Assembly (NCBI GenBank): GCA_035530275.1
Contig: DATKVC010000008.1
Span: forward strand, 62,001 to 126,000
Direction of reading: 5' to 3'
Origin: CAIJMU01 sp035530275
GTDB lineage: Bacteria > Spirochaetota > Spirochaetia > Treponematales > Rectinemataceae
DNA: 64,000 nucleotides
Shown: one piece after another, positions 1 through 8,817 of the stretch
Layout of the letters: every line of letters starts with the position of its first letter
How positions within the stretch are numbered: the stretch's first letter is position 1
Notes under the pieces: generated by a model
Databases searched by the model: none
Seen by the model: the letters and a program-made list of their open reading frames with translations, nothing else
What the model was told of the DNA's origin: nothing
Program-made: the position numbers and the translations under genes

Positions 1-2
1 GT

Positions 3-650
3 CGAGTCGTCCCGGCGACGGCCATGGCCCTCGTGGCCTGGGAGAGGGACCCGCGACGAGCGGCTCCTTTCCCGAGCCTTCCCGCATCGGCTTACGATGC
101 CTATGCCGACAGTGTTCCCGAAAATCGATTCGGCGATCTCTGCCATGCCGTGATCGAGGCCAGACTTTCGAGCAGGCCCCTCGATCCCGGACATGCGGCC
201 CTCCTCGGCCTCCCCGAAGACGCAAGGGCGCCCCTCCTCGCCGAGGCCGAACTTTTGGCCGAAGGCTTCTTTTCTTCAAAAAGCGCGGGCATCATCGCCG
301 ATGCCGAAGAGCTCCACGTCGAAAAGGCCCTCCTTCTCGCCCTCGGCGATTTCGTGATACGAGCCCGCCTCGATCTCATCGTCGTCGGCGCCGATACTGT
401 CCTCGTCATCGACTGGAAGAGCGGGAAGGAAGGCAAGGCGGCGGCATATGCCGTCCAACTTGCGCTATACAGGAAGGCTCTCGCATCCCTCTACCCGGGC
501 AAGGCGGTACGAAGCTCGATCTGGTGGCTCCGGTCCGCGACCGAGGAGGAGCTTTCCGAAGATTTTTCGTCCGAAGAGCTCGAATACTTCGCCGCCGAGG
601 CGGCCCGCGTCTCGGAGAGCGAGCTCATGGCTTCAATCGAGGCGAGATAG
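3..650 (+). CDS. C-terminal part of an AddA/RecB-type helicase-nuclease (partial at window edge)
   Basis: The reading frame is open from the first bases, so this is the 3' end of a gene starting outside the window; the internal ATG at 24 is not a credible start. About 216 residues are visible. They carry a PD-(D/E)XK nuclease signature: the run VLVIDWKSGK (Asp-x-Lys) followed by a Q-L-A-L-Y helix, the layout of RecB-like nuclease domains fused to UvrD-family helicases. Such proteins process double-strand DNA ends for recombination. The helicase part cannot be seen, so AddA, AddB or another RecB-family nuclease are all possible. Followed after 88 bp by a signalling gene on the same strand. Confidence 0.6.
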   Translation, partial: RVVPATAMALVAWERDPRRAAPFPSLPASAYDAYADSVPENRFGDLCHAVIEARLSSRPLDPGHAALLGLPEDARAPLLAEAELLAEGFFSSKSAGIIADAEELHVEKALLLALGDFVIRARLDLIVVGADTVLVIDWKSGKEGKAAAYAVQLALYRKALASLYPGKAVRSSIWWLRSATEEELSEDFSSEELEYFAAEAARVSESELMASIEAR

Positions 651-738
651 AAGTGTCAAAAACAACATTGCCGGCGAAATATCGACGCCGCGACTCTTTC
701 TCGTCGGTCGAGAGTGTCCTATACTGGGGCGAACGGCC

Positions 739-2793
739 ATGAGCAAGGAAAAGATCCTTATCGTCGAGGACGAAAAAGTCATCGCCCTCGACATTCAGCG
801 TCGCCTCGAAAGGTACGACTATACCGTCGTAGGCATGGCGGGCGAAGGCGAGGAAGCGATCGCCATTGTCGCTCAAAGCCATCCCGACCTGGTGCTCATG
901 GATATCGAGCTACCCGGCTCGATGAACGGCATCGAGGCGGCGAAGCGAATCCGCGCCGCCCACGGCACGCCGGTCATCTTCCTCACCGCCTACTCCGAGC
1001 CTTCCCTCATCGAACAGGCCAAATCGGCGGAGCCCTTCGGCTACATCCTCAAGCCTTTTAAGGAGCGCGAGCTCCTGACCACGATCGACATCGCCCTCTA
1101 CAAGAGCAGCATGGATCGGAAGCTCAGGCGACAGGAGCAGCTCTTCTCCGCCATCCTCCACTCGATCAACGAGGGCATCGTCGCGACGGACACGGATTTC
1201 CGCGTCACCTTCCTCAACCCCGTCGCCGAAAGGCTCTGCGGCTGGACGGAGGAGGCGGCAAGGGGGCGTCAGGCGGCCGAAATTGTCCCCGTAATCGACC
1301 CGGAAAACCGGCGCCCCATCCTGCCGAACGCCACTCCGCTGCTGACCGACAAGCCCCTCGTCTTCGCCGAGGCCCATCTCAAAAGTCAGAATGGAACGAC
1401 CGTCCTCGTGGACGGCTCGGTGACACGAATCCGCGAGGAAGCCAACGCCTCCGAGGGTTTCGTCATCACCCTGCGCGACATCACCGAAATCAAGCGGATG
1501 TCAGACACAATCAGCTACCAAGCGAGCCACGACATCCTTACAGGCCTCACCAACCGGGAAGAGTTCGGATTCCAGCTCAACGCCGTGCTCCAGGAGGTCC
1601 GCAACTCGCCCGCCACGCACGCCCTCCTCGTCCTCGACATCGACCGTTTCAAGGCGGTCAACGACACCCTCGGCGGACTGGCCGGCGACGAGCTCCTCAG
1701 GCAATGCGCAGGCCACATCCAGGCCAACGTCTCGAGACACGACGTGTCGGCGAGGGTAAGCGGCGACGAGTTCGCCATAATCCTGATGGATTGCGACGTA
1801 GAGAATTCCCGCAATGTCGCACAACGTCTCCAGGAAGCCGTGCAGGAGCGCAAGTTCGAGTGGCAGACGGGCGTCTTCCCCGTGAGCCTCTCGATAGGCA
1901 TCGTTCCCGTCACCAGGGAATCGGGTGACTTGCAGACGGTGCTCGCCGCGGCGAACGACGCGTGCAATATCTCGAAGGAGGAGGGCGGCAACAGGATAAC
2001 CCACCTCTCGGTGCGCGACGCCCTTTTCCAGAAACATCGCGGCGAGATGGATTGGATCGCGAAGATCAACCGGGCCGTCGAGGAGAACCGTTTCGTCCTC
2101 TACCGCCAACTCATCGCCCCCATCGATCCGACGAGGGGCCTCGAAGTCAAGCACGAACTCCTCATACGGCTCGTCAACGACGACGGCAGCATCGCCTCGC
2201 CGGGCGAATTCATCCCTGCGGCCGAGCGTTACAGCCTCATGCCCCTTATCGACCGCTGGGTAATCAGGAATTCCTTCGAGGGCTACCGCGAACTCCTCCG
2301 CCGCAAGTCGCCCCTGGCGAACGGGATCTTCTGCATCAACCTCTCGGGCCCTTCGATCCTCGACGAGGAGCTCTCCGAATACATACTCGCCGAGACGAAG
2401 CGCCTCGACCTCGACCGCTCGCGCTTCAATTTCGAGATCACCGAGACGGCCGCGATCCAAAACCTCGCGAGCGCGAGCCGATTCATGAAGGGGCTCAAAG
2501 ACGAGGGTTTCACCTTCTCCCTCGACGACTTCGGCTCCGGCTTCTCCTCCTTCGGCTACCTCAAGAACCTGCCGGTCGATTACCTCAAGATCGACGGCTC
2601 CCTCGTCCAAGGCATCGAGGATTCCGACATCCAGTACACGATGGTGAAATCGATCAACATGGTCGGGCAGGTGATGGGTATTAAGACGATCGCCGAATTC
2701 GTGAAGAACGAGGCCATCCTCGGAAAGCTCGTGGAGATAGGCGTCGACTACGCGCAGGGCTACCAACTCGCTCGCCCCGAACCCCTGCTGTAG
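739..2793 (+). CDS. Response regulator with PAS, GGDEF and EAL domains
   Basis: A 684-residue cytoplasmic c-di-GMP enzyme or sensor. Order: receiver (residues 1-125; KILIVEDE, LVLMDIELPG), PAS (about 130-250; FRVTFLNPVAERLCGW), GGDEF (about 260-420, motif SGDEF near residue 340) and EAL (about 440-680). The EAL motif is ELL, but other key residues remain: NFEITETA, DDFGSGF and LKID. Both domains may therefore be active, the cyclase with a Ser in the first motif position. The start at 739 fits the receiver domain; an upstream in-frame extension reads as GC-rich shadow. There is no Shine-Dalgarno, but TATACT lies at 719-724, implying a very short leader. The 3' end overlaps the convergent neighbour by 34 bp. 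Confidence 0.9.
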   Translation: MSKEKILIVEDEKVIALDIQRRLERYDYTVVGMAGEGEEAIAIVAQSHPDLVLMDIELPGSMNGIEAAKRIRAAHGTPVIFLTAYSEPSLIEQAKSAEPFGYILKPFKERELLTTIDIALYKSSMDRKLRRQEQLFSAILHSINEGIVATDTDFRVTFLNPVAERLCGWTEEAARGRQAAEIVPVIDPENRRPILPNATPLLTDKPLVFAEAHLKSQNGTTVLVDGSVTRIREEANASEGFVITLRDITEIKRMSDTISYQASHDILTGLTNREEFGFQLNAVLQEVRNSPATHALLVLDIDRFKAVNDTLGGLAGDELLRQCAGHIQANVSRHDVSARVSGDEFAIILMDCDVENSRNVAQRLQEAVQERKFEWQTGVFPVSLSIGIVPVTRESGDLQTVLAAANDACNISKEEGGNRITHLSVRDALFQKHRGEMDWIAKINRAVEENRFVLYRQLIAPIDPTRGLEVKHELLIRLVNDDGSIASPGEFIPAAERYSLMPLIDRWVIRNSFEGYRELLRRKSPLANGIFCINLSGPSILDEELSEYILAETKRLDLDRSRFNFEITETAAIQNLASASRFMKGLKDEGFTFSLDDFGSGFSSFGYLKNLPVDYLKIDGSLVQGIEDSDIQYTMVKSINMVGQVMGIKTIAEFVKNEAILGKLVEIGVDYAQGYQLARPEPLL

Positions 2794-3881
2794 TCCTCGG
2801 CCAGGACTTCGGCGATGGCGGCTTCGAAGCCGGGGAGCTCGTCGAAGGACTTGGCGGGGCTGAGTTCGCGTTCGCGGGCGATCGCGAGGACGCGGGCGCG
2901 GCCGCGAGAGGCGAAGACGGCGTCGGCGTTGTCGAGGGCGAACTCGGGATTGCCCGGGGCGTTGCCGGGTATCGCATAACCCTTCCCTTCCAGCCAATAG
3001 GTATCATGCAGTTCCTCGAGAAGGGCCGCCAAGGCCGAGGCCCGGTACAGGCGGAGCCCCACGTTGGCGAGGCCCATCCATCCCGGCCCTCGATCGGCGC
3101 CCAGTGCATGGCCCTGGAGCTTGGCATGGCCGAAGGAAAGGGGGCGGCCCGCATCGTCAAGCTCGATCGGATAGGCGGGTTCCCTGAGGAGGGCGGCGGG
3201 GAGGAGGAAATCCGTACCCTCTCCGGCCGCATCGAGGGCCGCGAGGGCGAGGAGGGAGGCTTCCACCGTGAAGCGGGAATTCGCGTCGCCGCCGAAATTC
3301 GTGACGACCCAGTCCGCGTCCCGCCAGAGAGCGCGACTCTGCCAGGCGGCATCGCCATGCCCCAAGGGCTTGCCGAAGGGGGCTTCCTGGATGGTGAAGC
3401 GCCACTCCTCCTGCCTCAGGCCCAGGGCGCCGATGATGTCTCGCCGGATCTCCGCTTCATGGTCTCTGATGACTATTGCATGGGACCCCAAACCCGCGAC
3501 GGCGGCGAGGGAATAGGCGGCGATGGGTAAGGTCGAGCTGGCTTCGGCATGGAGGAAATTCTTGACGGGGAAAAGACCGCGAGGAGCCTCCGCATCGAAG
3601 GCGAGTTGGGCGCCGGAAAGGCGACCTTCGGAGCGAGCCGCAGCGAGGGAGGCTTGCCACCGGCTGCCCGAGCCGGCGAGGAGGGTCAGCGAAACGCTGC
3701 GTGAAAAGACCGTATCCCGCCAGCTGGCCGCCTCGCCCTCGGCGAGGCCATTTCTGGAAATGCCCGAGCCGCCGAAGCCGGCGAGCTCGGTTGCCAAAGC
3801 CGGGATTCTCTCCCTCTCGTCGCCGGCCTGTCGCCAGGCTTCGCCGGCGAGGGAGGCGAGGCGACCGGAGGCAAGTTTCAT
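2760..3881 (-). CDS. Nucleotidyltransferase-like (sugar-nucleotide pyrophosphorylase fold) protein
   Basis: A 373-residue protein. Near residue 65 it has LTLLAGSGSRW, the L-x-A-G-x-G-x-R phosphate-binding start of NTP-transferase domains (GlmU/RfbA-like), and later WVVTNFGGDANSRFT, resembling the part of the fold that places the sugar. The N-terminal 60 residues and the C-terminus are not recognised. It likely activates a sugar or related alcohol with a nucleotide, substrate unknown. Its ATG overlaps the stop of the upstream DUF2156 gene by 4 bp (ATGA), so the two are translationally coupled. Its 3' end overlaps the convergent GGDEF-EAL gene. Confidence 0.6.
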   Translation of the reverse strand: MKLASGRLASLAGEAWRQAGDERERIPALATELAGFGGSGISRNGLAEGEAASWRDTVFSRSVSLTLLAGSGSRWQASLAAARSEGRLSGAQLAFDAEAPRGLFPVKNFLHAEASSTLPIAAYSLAAVAGLGSHAIVIRDHEAEIRRDIIGALGLRQEEWRFTIQEAPFGKPLGHGDAAWQSRALWRDADWVVTNFGGDANSRFTVEASLLALAALDAAGEGTDFLLPAALLREPAYPIELDDAGRPLSFGHAKLQGHALGADRGPGWMGLANVGLRLYRASALAALLEELHDTYWLEGKGYAIPGNAPGNPEFALDNADAVFASRGRARVLAIARERELSPAKSFDELPGFEAAIAEVLAEDYSRGSGRASW

Positions 3882-4753
3882 GAGGCCTTCACTACCCTAT
3901 GCTTTTTCACGAAGCCCGAGGGCCGATACGTCAACTTGGCCTGACGCAGACCCTCGTCGCCGAGATCCTGCTCGCGGTTGACGAGGCGATATTCCTCGGG
4001 CAGCTCCTTGGCGAAGCTCTGGTTTATGAACTGATAGACGCCCTTGTAATGATCGAGACCCTTTTCGAAGTGAATCGCGAACATCGATCCCGCGGCCACC
4101 GGCTCGCCGAGGCACCAGCCGACGGGCTTGTCCTCGACGTAATACACGCAGCCCTTCATGCCGAGCAATTCATGGCGTTCGAGGGCCTCCTTCGAGGCGT
4201 CGAAATCGCCCCGCTCGCCCTTGGCCTCGGCCCATTCGTGGAGGACTTCCATCGCGTCGCGGAGGTTTTCCGGGGTCAGGATGTGGGATTCGCAGGTGTA
4301 GGCGTTGCTGAAGGCGTTCACGAGGTTGCGTTTCTTGTGATAGGTCTTGCCGACGAGATCGGCGAGATCCTGGCGCTCGTAGACGTAGTCGAAGTTGTCG
4401 CGGTCCTCGAGGATCTCGTAGCCCATGGCCCGGAGTCGGTCCCCATGTTCGGCGAGCTGACGCTCCGAGAGATTCTTGAGGTAGTCCTTCCGGGCCATGA
4501 GCTCGCGAAGAATCTCATCGGGAGGAAGCTCGAAGGGCGCATAGAAGAAGCTTTTGCCCTGTTTGGAGCCCTCGACGATGATCACCCTGTCAGACACTCG
4601 AGACAAGCGATAGCCGTAGGTGCCCCGGAACAAATAGAGGTTCGAGAAGGTGAACTCCGAGATCCCGTCCGGTATCTGATTGAGGGCGGGGAGGAGTTCA
4701 TCGCGCATGTCGAGCGAAATATCCGCAAATTCGGGATAGGACGGTATTGGCAT
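3878..4753 (-). CDS. DUF2156 / LPG-synthase C-terminal-like GNAT-fold protein
   Basis: A 291-residue soluble protein with no membrane segment. It resembles DUF2156, the acyltransferase-like C-terminal domain of phosphatidylglycerol lysyltransferase: N-terminal ISEFTFSNLYLFRGTYGY, mid-region YHKKRNLVNAF, and C-terminal FAIHFEKGLDHYKGVYQFIN followed by LVNREQDLGDEGLRQAK. The flippase domain of MprF is absent, so it is the stand-alone type common in anaerobes, with unknown substrate. The start at 4753 is the first Met of the conserved region. No ribosome-binding site is visible, but a TACTAT -10-like element ends 8 bases before the ATG, suggesting a near-leaderless message. It is coupled by ATGA to the nucleotidyltransferase downstream. 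Confidence 0.7.
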   Translation of the reverse strand: MPIPSYPEFADISLDMRDELLPALNQIPDGISEFTFSNLYLFRGTYGYRLSRVSDRVIIVEGSKQGKSFFYAPFELPPDEILRELMARKDYLKNLSERQLAEHGDRLRAMGYEILEDRDNFDYVYERQDLADLVGKTYHKKRNLVNAFSNAYTCESHILTPENLRDAMEVLHEWAEAKGERGDFDASKEALERHELLGMKGCVYYVEDKPVGWCLGEPVAAGSMFAIHFEKGLDHYKGVYQFINQSFAKELPEEYRLVNREQDLGDEGLRQAKLTYRPSGFVKKHRVVKAS

Positions 4754-4920
4754 ATGGAAACATAGTACGAATTCAATATGGACTTGGGCAAGATGGAAGG
4801 ACGCGCGAATGCGAAGCGGCGATTCCCAATCGCCAAGGGAGGCGGGAAAGGACTGCGCACGAGAAGACGCCCCTCCGCAGATGGCGAAGGAGCGTCCCCG
4901 GCTGGGTCGGGCGCGAAGTT

Positions 4921-5340
4921 CTACAGGTACTCGATCCTGAAATTGACGGGAATGGCCTTCTTGAAGAGGGCCGAAACGCCGCAGTAGCGTTCCTGCGAGA
5001 GGTTGACGGCCTTTTCGACCTTGTCCTTCTCGAGACCGTCCGAGGCCTTGAAGCGATACACGAGGGTCATCGTCTTGTAGTACAAGGGATGCTCCTCGGT
5101 GGACTCGCCCTCGACCTTCATGTCGAACCAGGTCAGGGGCTGGCGCATCTTCTTGAGCAGGGACACCACGTCCATGCCCGTGCATCCGGCCAGGGAGGCG
5201 AGCAGAAGCTGCTTGGGACGGGATCCCGAATCATGGCCGCCGTTTTCGGGGGTGGCGTCCATCCTGACGGTGTGGCCTGCGACGACGGCTTCGAAGGACA
5301 TGTCGCCCGTCCAGGTAGTGATGACTTCGTGGGTACTCAT
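4921..5340 (-). CDS. OsmC-family peroxiredoxin-like protein
   Basis: A 139-residue protein with the OsmC/Ohr fold. The two redox cysteines typical of the family are in SLAGCTGMDVV and ERYCGVSALF. OsmC proteins reduce organic hydroperoxides with a Cys pair, or act on other thiol-reactive substrates. The start at 5340 is supported by AGGAG six bases upstream. It lies alone between the DUF2156 gene and tryptophanase, all on the minus strand. Confidence 0.88.
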   Translation of the reverse strand: MSTHEVITTWTGDMSFEAVVAGHTVRMDATPENGGHDSGSRPKQLLLASLAGCTGMDVVSLLKKMRQPLTWFDMKVEGESTEEHPLYYKTMTLVYRFKASDGLEKDKVEKAVNLSQERYCGVSALFKKAIPVNFRIEYL

Positions 5341-5447
5341 GGTGACTCCTGCGAGGAAGATAGCAAAAGCGCGGCCATCCGGAAAGCGGCGCAAACCTGG
5401 GACAGCCGCCGCGGCCCAGGTTCCCGTCGGCTCGGATTCCCGCCGGC

Positions 5448-6845
5448 TCAGGCCCCCGCCGGCTCGAGCTCTACGGTGAAATGCCTCAAGATCGGGGCTT
5501 CTCGCGTAATGCGATAGCCTCGCTTGATCTCCGAGCGCCTCTCCCACACGTTGCCGACCGTAGCTGCCACGTACTCCATGTGAAGGTCGGTGTAGACCCG
5601 GCGGGGGATGGCGAGTCGCACCAGCTCGAGTGCCGGAAAGCGGTCTTGACGGGTGAGGGGGTCGCGGTCAGCGAGGATGGCCCCGATTTCGACGCCCCGG
5701 ACGCCTCCCTCGCGGTAGATCTCCACGGCGAGGGTCTGGGCGACATACTCCTCCCGCCGGACATGGGGGAGGAAGCGCCCCGCGTCAATGAAGATGGCGT
5801 GGCCGCCGAAGGGCTTTTGGACGGGCACGCCTCGTGCGACGAGGGAGGCGCCGAGCCTGGCCACCTGCCCCACGCGGGCCTCGAGGTACTCGTAGTCGGT
5901 CGACTCGCGGAGACCCACGGAGAGGGCGCCGAGGTCGCGGCCGGCCATGCCGCCATAGGTGTTGAAGCCCTCGAACATGATGTTGAAGGAGGTCGCCTTC
6001 TCCATCATCGCCCGGTCGCGGAAGGCGACGAAGCCGCCGATGTTCACGATGCCGTCCTTCTTGCTCGACATGGTGGCGCCATCGGCGTAGGAGAACATCT
6101 CGCGGACGATCTCGCGGATCCCCTTGCTCTCGTAGCCGGCCTCTCTTTGCCTGATGAACCAGGCGTTCTCGGCGAAGCGCGCCGCGTCGACGAAGAGGGG
6201 GACGCCATGCTTGCGGCAGAGTTCCGAGACGCCGCGGATATTGGCCATGCTGACGGGCTGGCCGCCCGAGCTGTTGCAGGTGATCGTGAGGATGAAGACG
6301 GGAATGCGTTCGCGCGGCGTCTTCGCGAAGAAGTCGGCGAGCCTTTGGAGATCGACATTGCCCTTGAAGGGGTGGGGATTCTCCGTGTCGAAGGCCTCGG
6401 CGATGGTGAGGTCGAGGGCCTCGGCATGGCGGAACTCGATGTGGCCCTTCGTCGTGTCGAAATGCGAATTGCCCGGCACGATCTTGCCCTTGCCCTCGTC
6501 GCCGACGCCGATCAGCGCGGAAAAGAGGACGTTTTCGGCCGCCCTTCCCTGGTGGGCCGGGAGGAAGTAGGGAAAGCCGAGGATTTCCTCGATCGAATCC
6601 TTAAGCTTGTAATAGGAAGTCGCGCCGGCGTAGCTCTCGTCTCCGAGCATCACCTCGGCCCACTGCTGGGCAGACATGGCGCCGGTGCCCGAGTCGGTCA
6701 GGAGGTCGACATAGACCTGCTCGCTCCTGATGTTGAAGAGGTTAAAGCGCGCCTCGCGAATCCAGGCCTCCCGCTGCTCGCGGGTGGAGCGGTGGATGAT
6801 TTCGATACTTTTGATGCGCCAGGGTTCGGCATAGGGCAGGTTCAT
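5448..6845 (-). CDS. tnaA: Tryptophanase (beta-eliminating PLP lyase)
   Basis: A 465-residue PLP enzyme of the tryptophanase/tyrosine phenol-lyase family, close to the usual length. Visible motifs are LLTDSGTGAMS, HQGRAAENV, NSSGGQPVSMANI, VDAARFAENAWFI and ATMSSKKDG, which holds the PLP lysine. Tryptophanase is favoured over tyrosine phenol-lyase: it has FDTTKGH where the lyase has FTTTRYH, and GVEIG where the lyase has an Arg (SMERG); these comparisons are from memory of E. coli TnaA and Citrobacter TPL. It would make indole, pyruvate and ammonia from tryptophan. The start is placed at 6845 because GGAGG sits five bases upstream; a longer frame to 6887 lacks support. No TnaC-like leader peptide was found. 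Confidence 0.82.
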   Translation of the reverse strand: MNLPYAEPWRIKSIEIIHRSTREQREAWIREARFNLFNIRSEQVYVDLLTDSGTGAMSAQQWAEVMLGDESYAGATSYYKLKDSIEEILGFPYFLPAHQGRAAENVLFSALIGVGDEGKGKIVPGNSHFDTTKGHIEFRHAEALDLTIAEAFDTENPHPFKGNVDLQRLADFFAKTPRERIPVFILTITCNSSGGQPVSMANIRGVSELCRKHGVPLFVDAARFAENAWFIRQREAGYESKGIREIVREMFSYADGATMSSKKDGIVNIGGFVAFRDRAMMEKATSFNIMFEGFNTYGGMAGRDLGALSVGLRESTDYEYLEARVGQVARLGASLVARGVPVQKPFGGHAIFIDAGRFLPHVRREEYVAQTLAVEIYREGGVRGVEIGAILADRDPLTRQDRFPALELVRLAIPRRVYTDLHMEYVAATVGNVWERRSEIKRGYRITREAPILRHFTVELEPAGA

Positions 6846-7040
6846 GAAAGCCTCCAATTCGAGGGCATTGTATTGCGACGAGCCCATTTCGTCAAAAGAA
6901 AACGAATTATCTCTTTAAGCAAAAACAACTTTTTGTATTGTTGAATTGTTTAGTCATCTTTTGTGTTCATAGAACTTCACAAAGAAGGGTCCAGCCCCAT
7001 TGTTTCGTCTTTTAAAAGAAGGGTAGATTCTTTCCATAAT

Positions 7041-8300
7041 ATGCGCGAACCGTGGAAGGTTTCGTTCGAAGCGCTCCTGGCTGCCGAATTCCTCGCCATC
7101 ATGGGCTTTCAAACCTCGACGCCGATTCTTCCTCTATATCTCCGCGATCTCGGCGTCGTCGATCCGGCGGCCCTCAATTTTTGGAACGGCATCATCAACG
7201 CCTCCACCTCCCTGGCCCTCGCCCTCGTCGCCCCGATCTGGGGCGCCCTGGCCGACAGCTATGGGAAAAAGCCCATGCTGCTCCGGGCGACGATCGCGGG
7301 GGCAGTCGTCCTTTCGCTGATGGCCGTCGTCAACGCACCCTGGCAGCTCCTCGCCCTCAAGACCATACAGGGCATCCTCACGGGGACGGTCGCCGCGGCC
7401 ACCGTGCTGACCGCCACCATCGTCCCCGCCAAGGAGGCCGGCTATCGCCTCGGCCTCCTCCAAGTGTCCATCTATCTCGGCAGTTCGGTCGGCCCCCTCG
7501 TCGGCGGCATCATCAGCGATCTCTTCGGCAACCGCGCCAATTTCCTGGTCACCGGCCTCCTCCTCGCGTTGGCATCTTTCCTCGTGCATCGCTTCGTGAA
7601 AGAGGACGCGGTTCCCAAACCGCGGAGCGGCAACATCCTCGCCAAGGCCCTACCCGATTTCGGCGTCCTCCGCGAAACGCCCCTCCTCGCAGGGCTCCTC
7701 ATCGCGATCTTCTCGGTCCAGCTCGCCAACGGAACGGCCAATCCCATCCTCCCCCTCATCATCCTCGACTACAACGGCAATGCGGCCGGGACGGCCTCCC
7801 TCGTCGGTCTCATCATCGGCGCCGGGGCCCTCGCGGGCGCGGGAGCCGCCGCCTTCGTCGGAAAAGCGGGGGCTCGGATCGGCTACGGAAGGACCCTCGT
7901 CGCCTGCCTCGCCCTCGCGGTGCTCTTCTACATCCCCCAGGGACTCACGCGCGATCCTTGGATCCTCCTCGCGCTCAGGATAGCGAGCGGCGCCTTCCTC
8001 GGCGGCAGCATCCCGACGGTCAACGCCCTCCTCGCGCGAAAGGCTGCGAGGGACCGTCAGGGAGCCGTCTTCGGTCTGGCCTCCTCGATGTCGAGCGGAG
8101 GAGCCGCCATCGGACCGATGGTCGGGGCCCTCGTCGCCACGGGATTCGGCTACTCCTCCGTCTTCTTCGCGACGGCCGCCATACTCGCCGTCGCCACCCT
8201 CATCCTCCTGCGCGGCATACGCGAGAAGAAGCGAGACCCGGGCGGCGCCAAGGGACGGGGGAGCGGTCCCGTCCTCTTCGATGCTACAATGGCGGAGTGA
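7041..8300 (+). CDS. Major facilitator superfamily transporter (drug-efflux type)
   Basis: About 419 residues with roughly 12 hydrophobic segments. The first helix ends with TSTPILPLYLRDLGV and the loop 2-3 signature is ALADSYGKKPMLL (G-x-x-x-D-x-x-G-x-x-R/K-like), as in DHA1 multidrug exporters. It sits in the inner membrane and likely exchanges protons for a small molecule; the substrate is unknown. The frame is open to 6963, but the protein resembles its family only from MREPWKV, so 7041 is chosen; the ribosome-binding site is poor. It is divergent from tryptophanase across about 195 bp that must hold both promoters, so export of a tryptophan catabolite is conceivable but unproven. Confidence 0.85.
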   Translation: MREPWKVSFEALLAAEFLAIMGFQTSTPILPLYLRDLGVVDPAALNFWNGIINASTSLALALVAPIWGALADSYGKKPMLLRATIAGAVVLSLMAVVNAPWQLLALKTIQGILTGTVAAATVLTATIVPAKEAGYRLGLLQVSIYLGSSVGPLVGGIISDLFGNRANFLVTGLLLALASFLVHRFVKEDAVPKPRSGNILAKALPDFGVLRETPLLAGLLIAIFSVQLANGTANPILPLIILDYNGNAAGTASLVGLIIGAGALAGAGAAAFVGKAGARIGYGRTLVACLALAVLFYIPQGLTRDPWILLALRIASGAFLGGSIPTVNALLARKAARDRQGAVFGLASSMSSGGAAIGPMVGALVATGFGYSSVFFATAAILAVATLILLRGIREKKRDPGGAKGRGSGPVLFDATMAE

Positions 8301-8310
8301 GGAAGGCAGC

Positions 8311-8817
8311 ATGGCACGAATGCACAATTATGAAGATGAAGAAGAAGGAATGGACGACGCGGCGGGCGAGACGCGACGGTCGTCCATCCTGCGTTTCCTC
8401 GTCGCCGTCGCCCTCCTTCTCGCCATAGTCATCGCGGCGGGTTCGATCTGGGGCATCGCCACGGGGAGCCGCGCGCGAGCGATCGCTCGGGCGGACTCGG
8501 GCCCCGTCGAGGGCTCGGACATCTTCGACCTCGGGCAGGTGCGCGCGAAGAGCGCGGACGCCAAGGCCGCGGTGATCGCCGCGAGAATCAGTTTTCCCTA
8601 TCCCGCGGCGGCGAGCCGCTTCAAGGAAGAACTTGAAAAGAAGGCGCCGGCCCTGCGGGCAGCAGCCGTCGATTTTTTCTCGTCCAAGAAGGCGGCGGAT
8701 CTCGTCCCCGCCACGGAGGACGCGACCAAGGCCGGCTTGCTCGGGACCTTCAACGCGCTCCTGTCTCTCGGCAAGCTGGAGGAAGTATGGCTCTCGGATT
8801 TCGCGGTGCTGCAATGA
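8311..8817 (+). CDS. FliL-like single-pass membrane protein
   Basis: A 168-residue protein: an acidic N-terminal tail, one membrane helix (LRFLVAVALLLAIVIAAGSI), then a periplasmic domain ending FFSSKKAADL...GLLGTFNALLSLGKLEEVWLSDFAVLQ. That end matches the FliL pattern (LLSSK...L...N..L..GKVEEVYFTEFVVQ). FliL stabilises the flagellar stator. It is not beside fliM or motAB here, so it may be a FliL paralogue. The start follows GAGGAAG at the right spacing, 10 bp after the MFS stop. Its stop overlaps the next gene (ATGA). Confidence 0.65.
   Translation: MARMHNYEDEEEGMDDAAGETRRSSILRFLVAVALLLAIVIAAGSIWGIATGSRARAIARADSGPVEGSDIFDLGQVRAKSADAKAAVIAARISFPYPAAASRFKEELEKKAPALRAAAVDFFSSKKAADLVPATEDATKAGLLGTFNALLSLGKLEEVWLSDFAVLQ

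Noticed and set aside
1501..2997. 498-codon minus-strand frame opposite the GGDEF-EAL gene
   Set aside because: The plus-strand frame carries conserved REC, GGDEF and EAL motifs; the antisense frame has none.
5448..6845. Tyrosine phenol-lyase instead of tryptophanase
   Set aside because: The positions that distinguish the two (FDTTKGH, GVEIG) follow tryptophanase and the substrate-binding Arg of the phenol-lyase is missing. Not fully excluded without an alignment.
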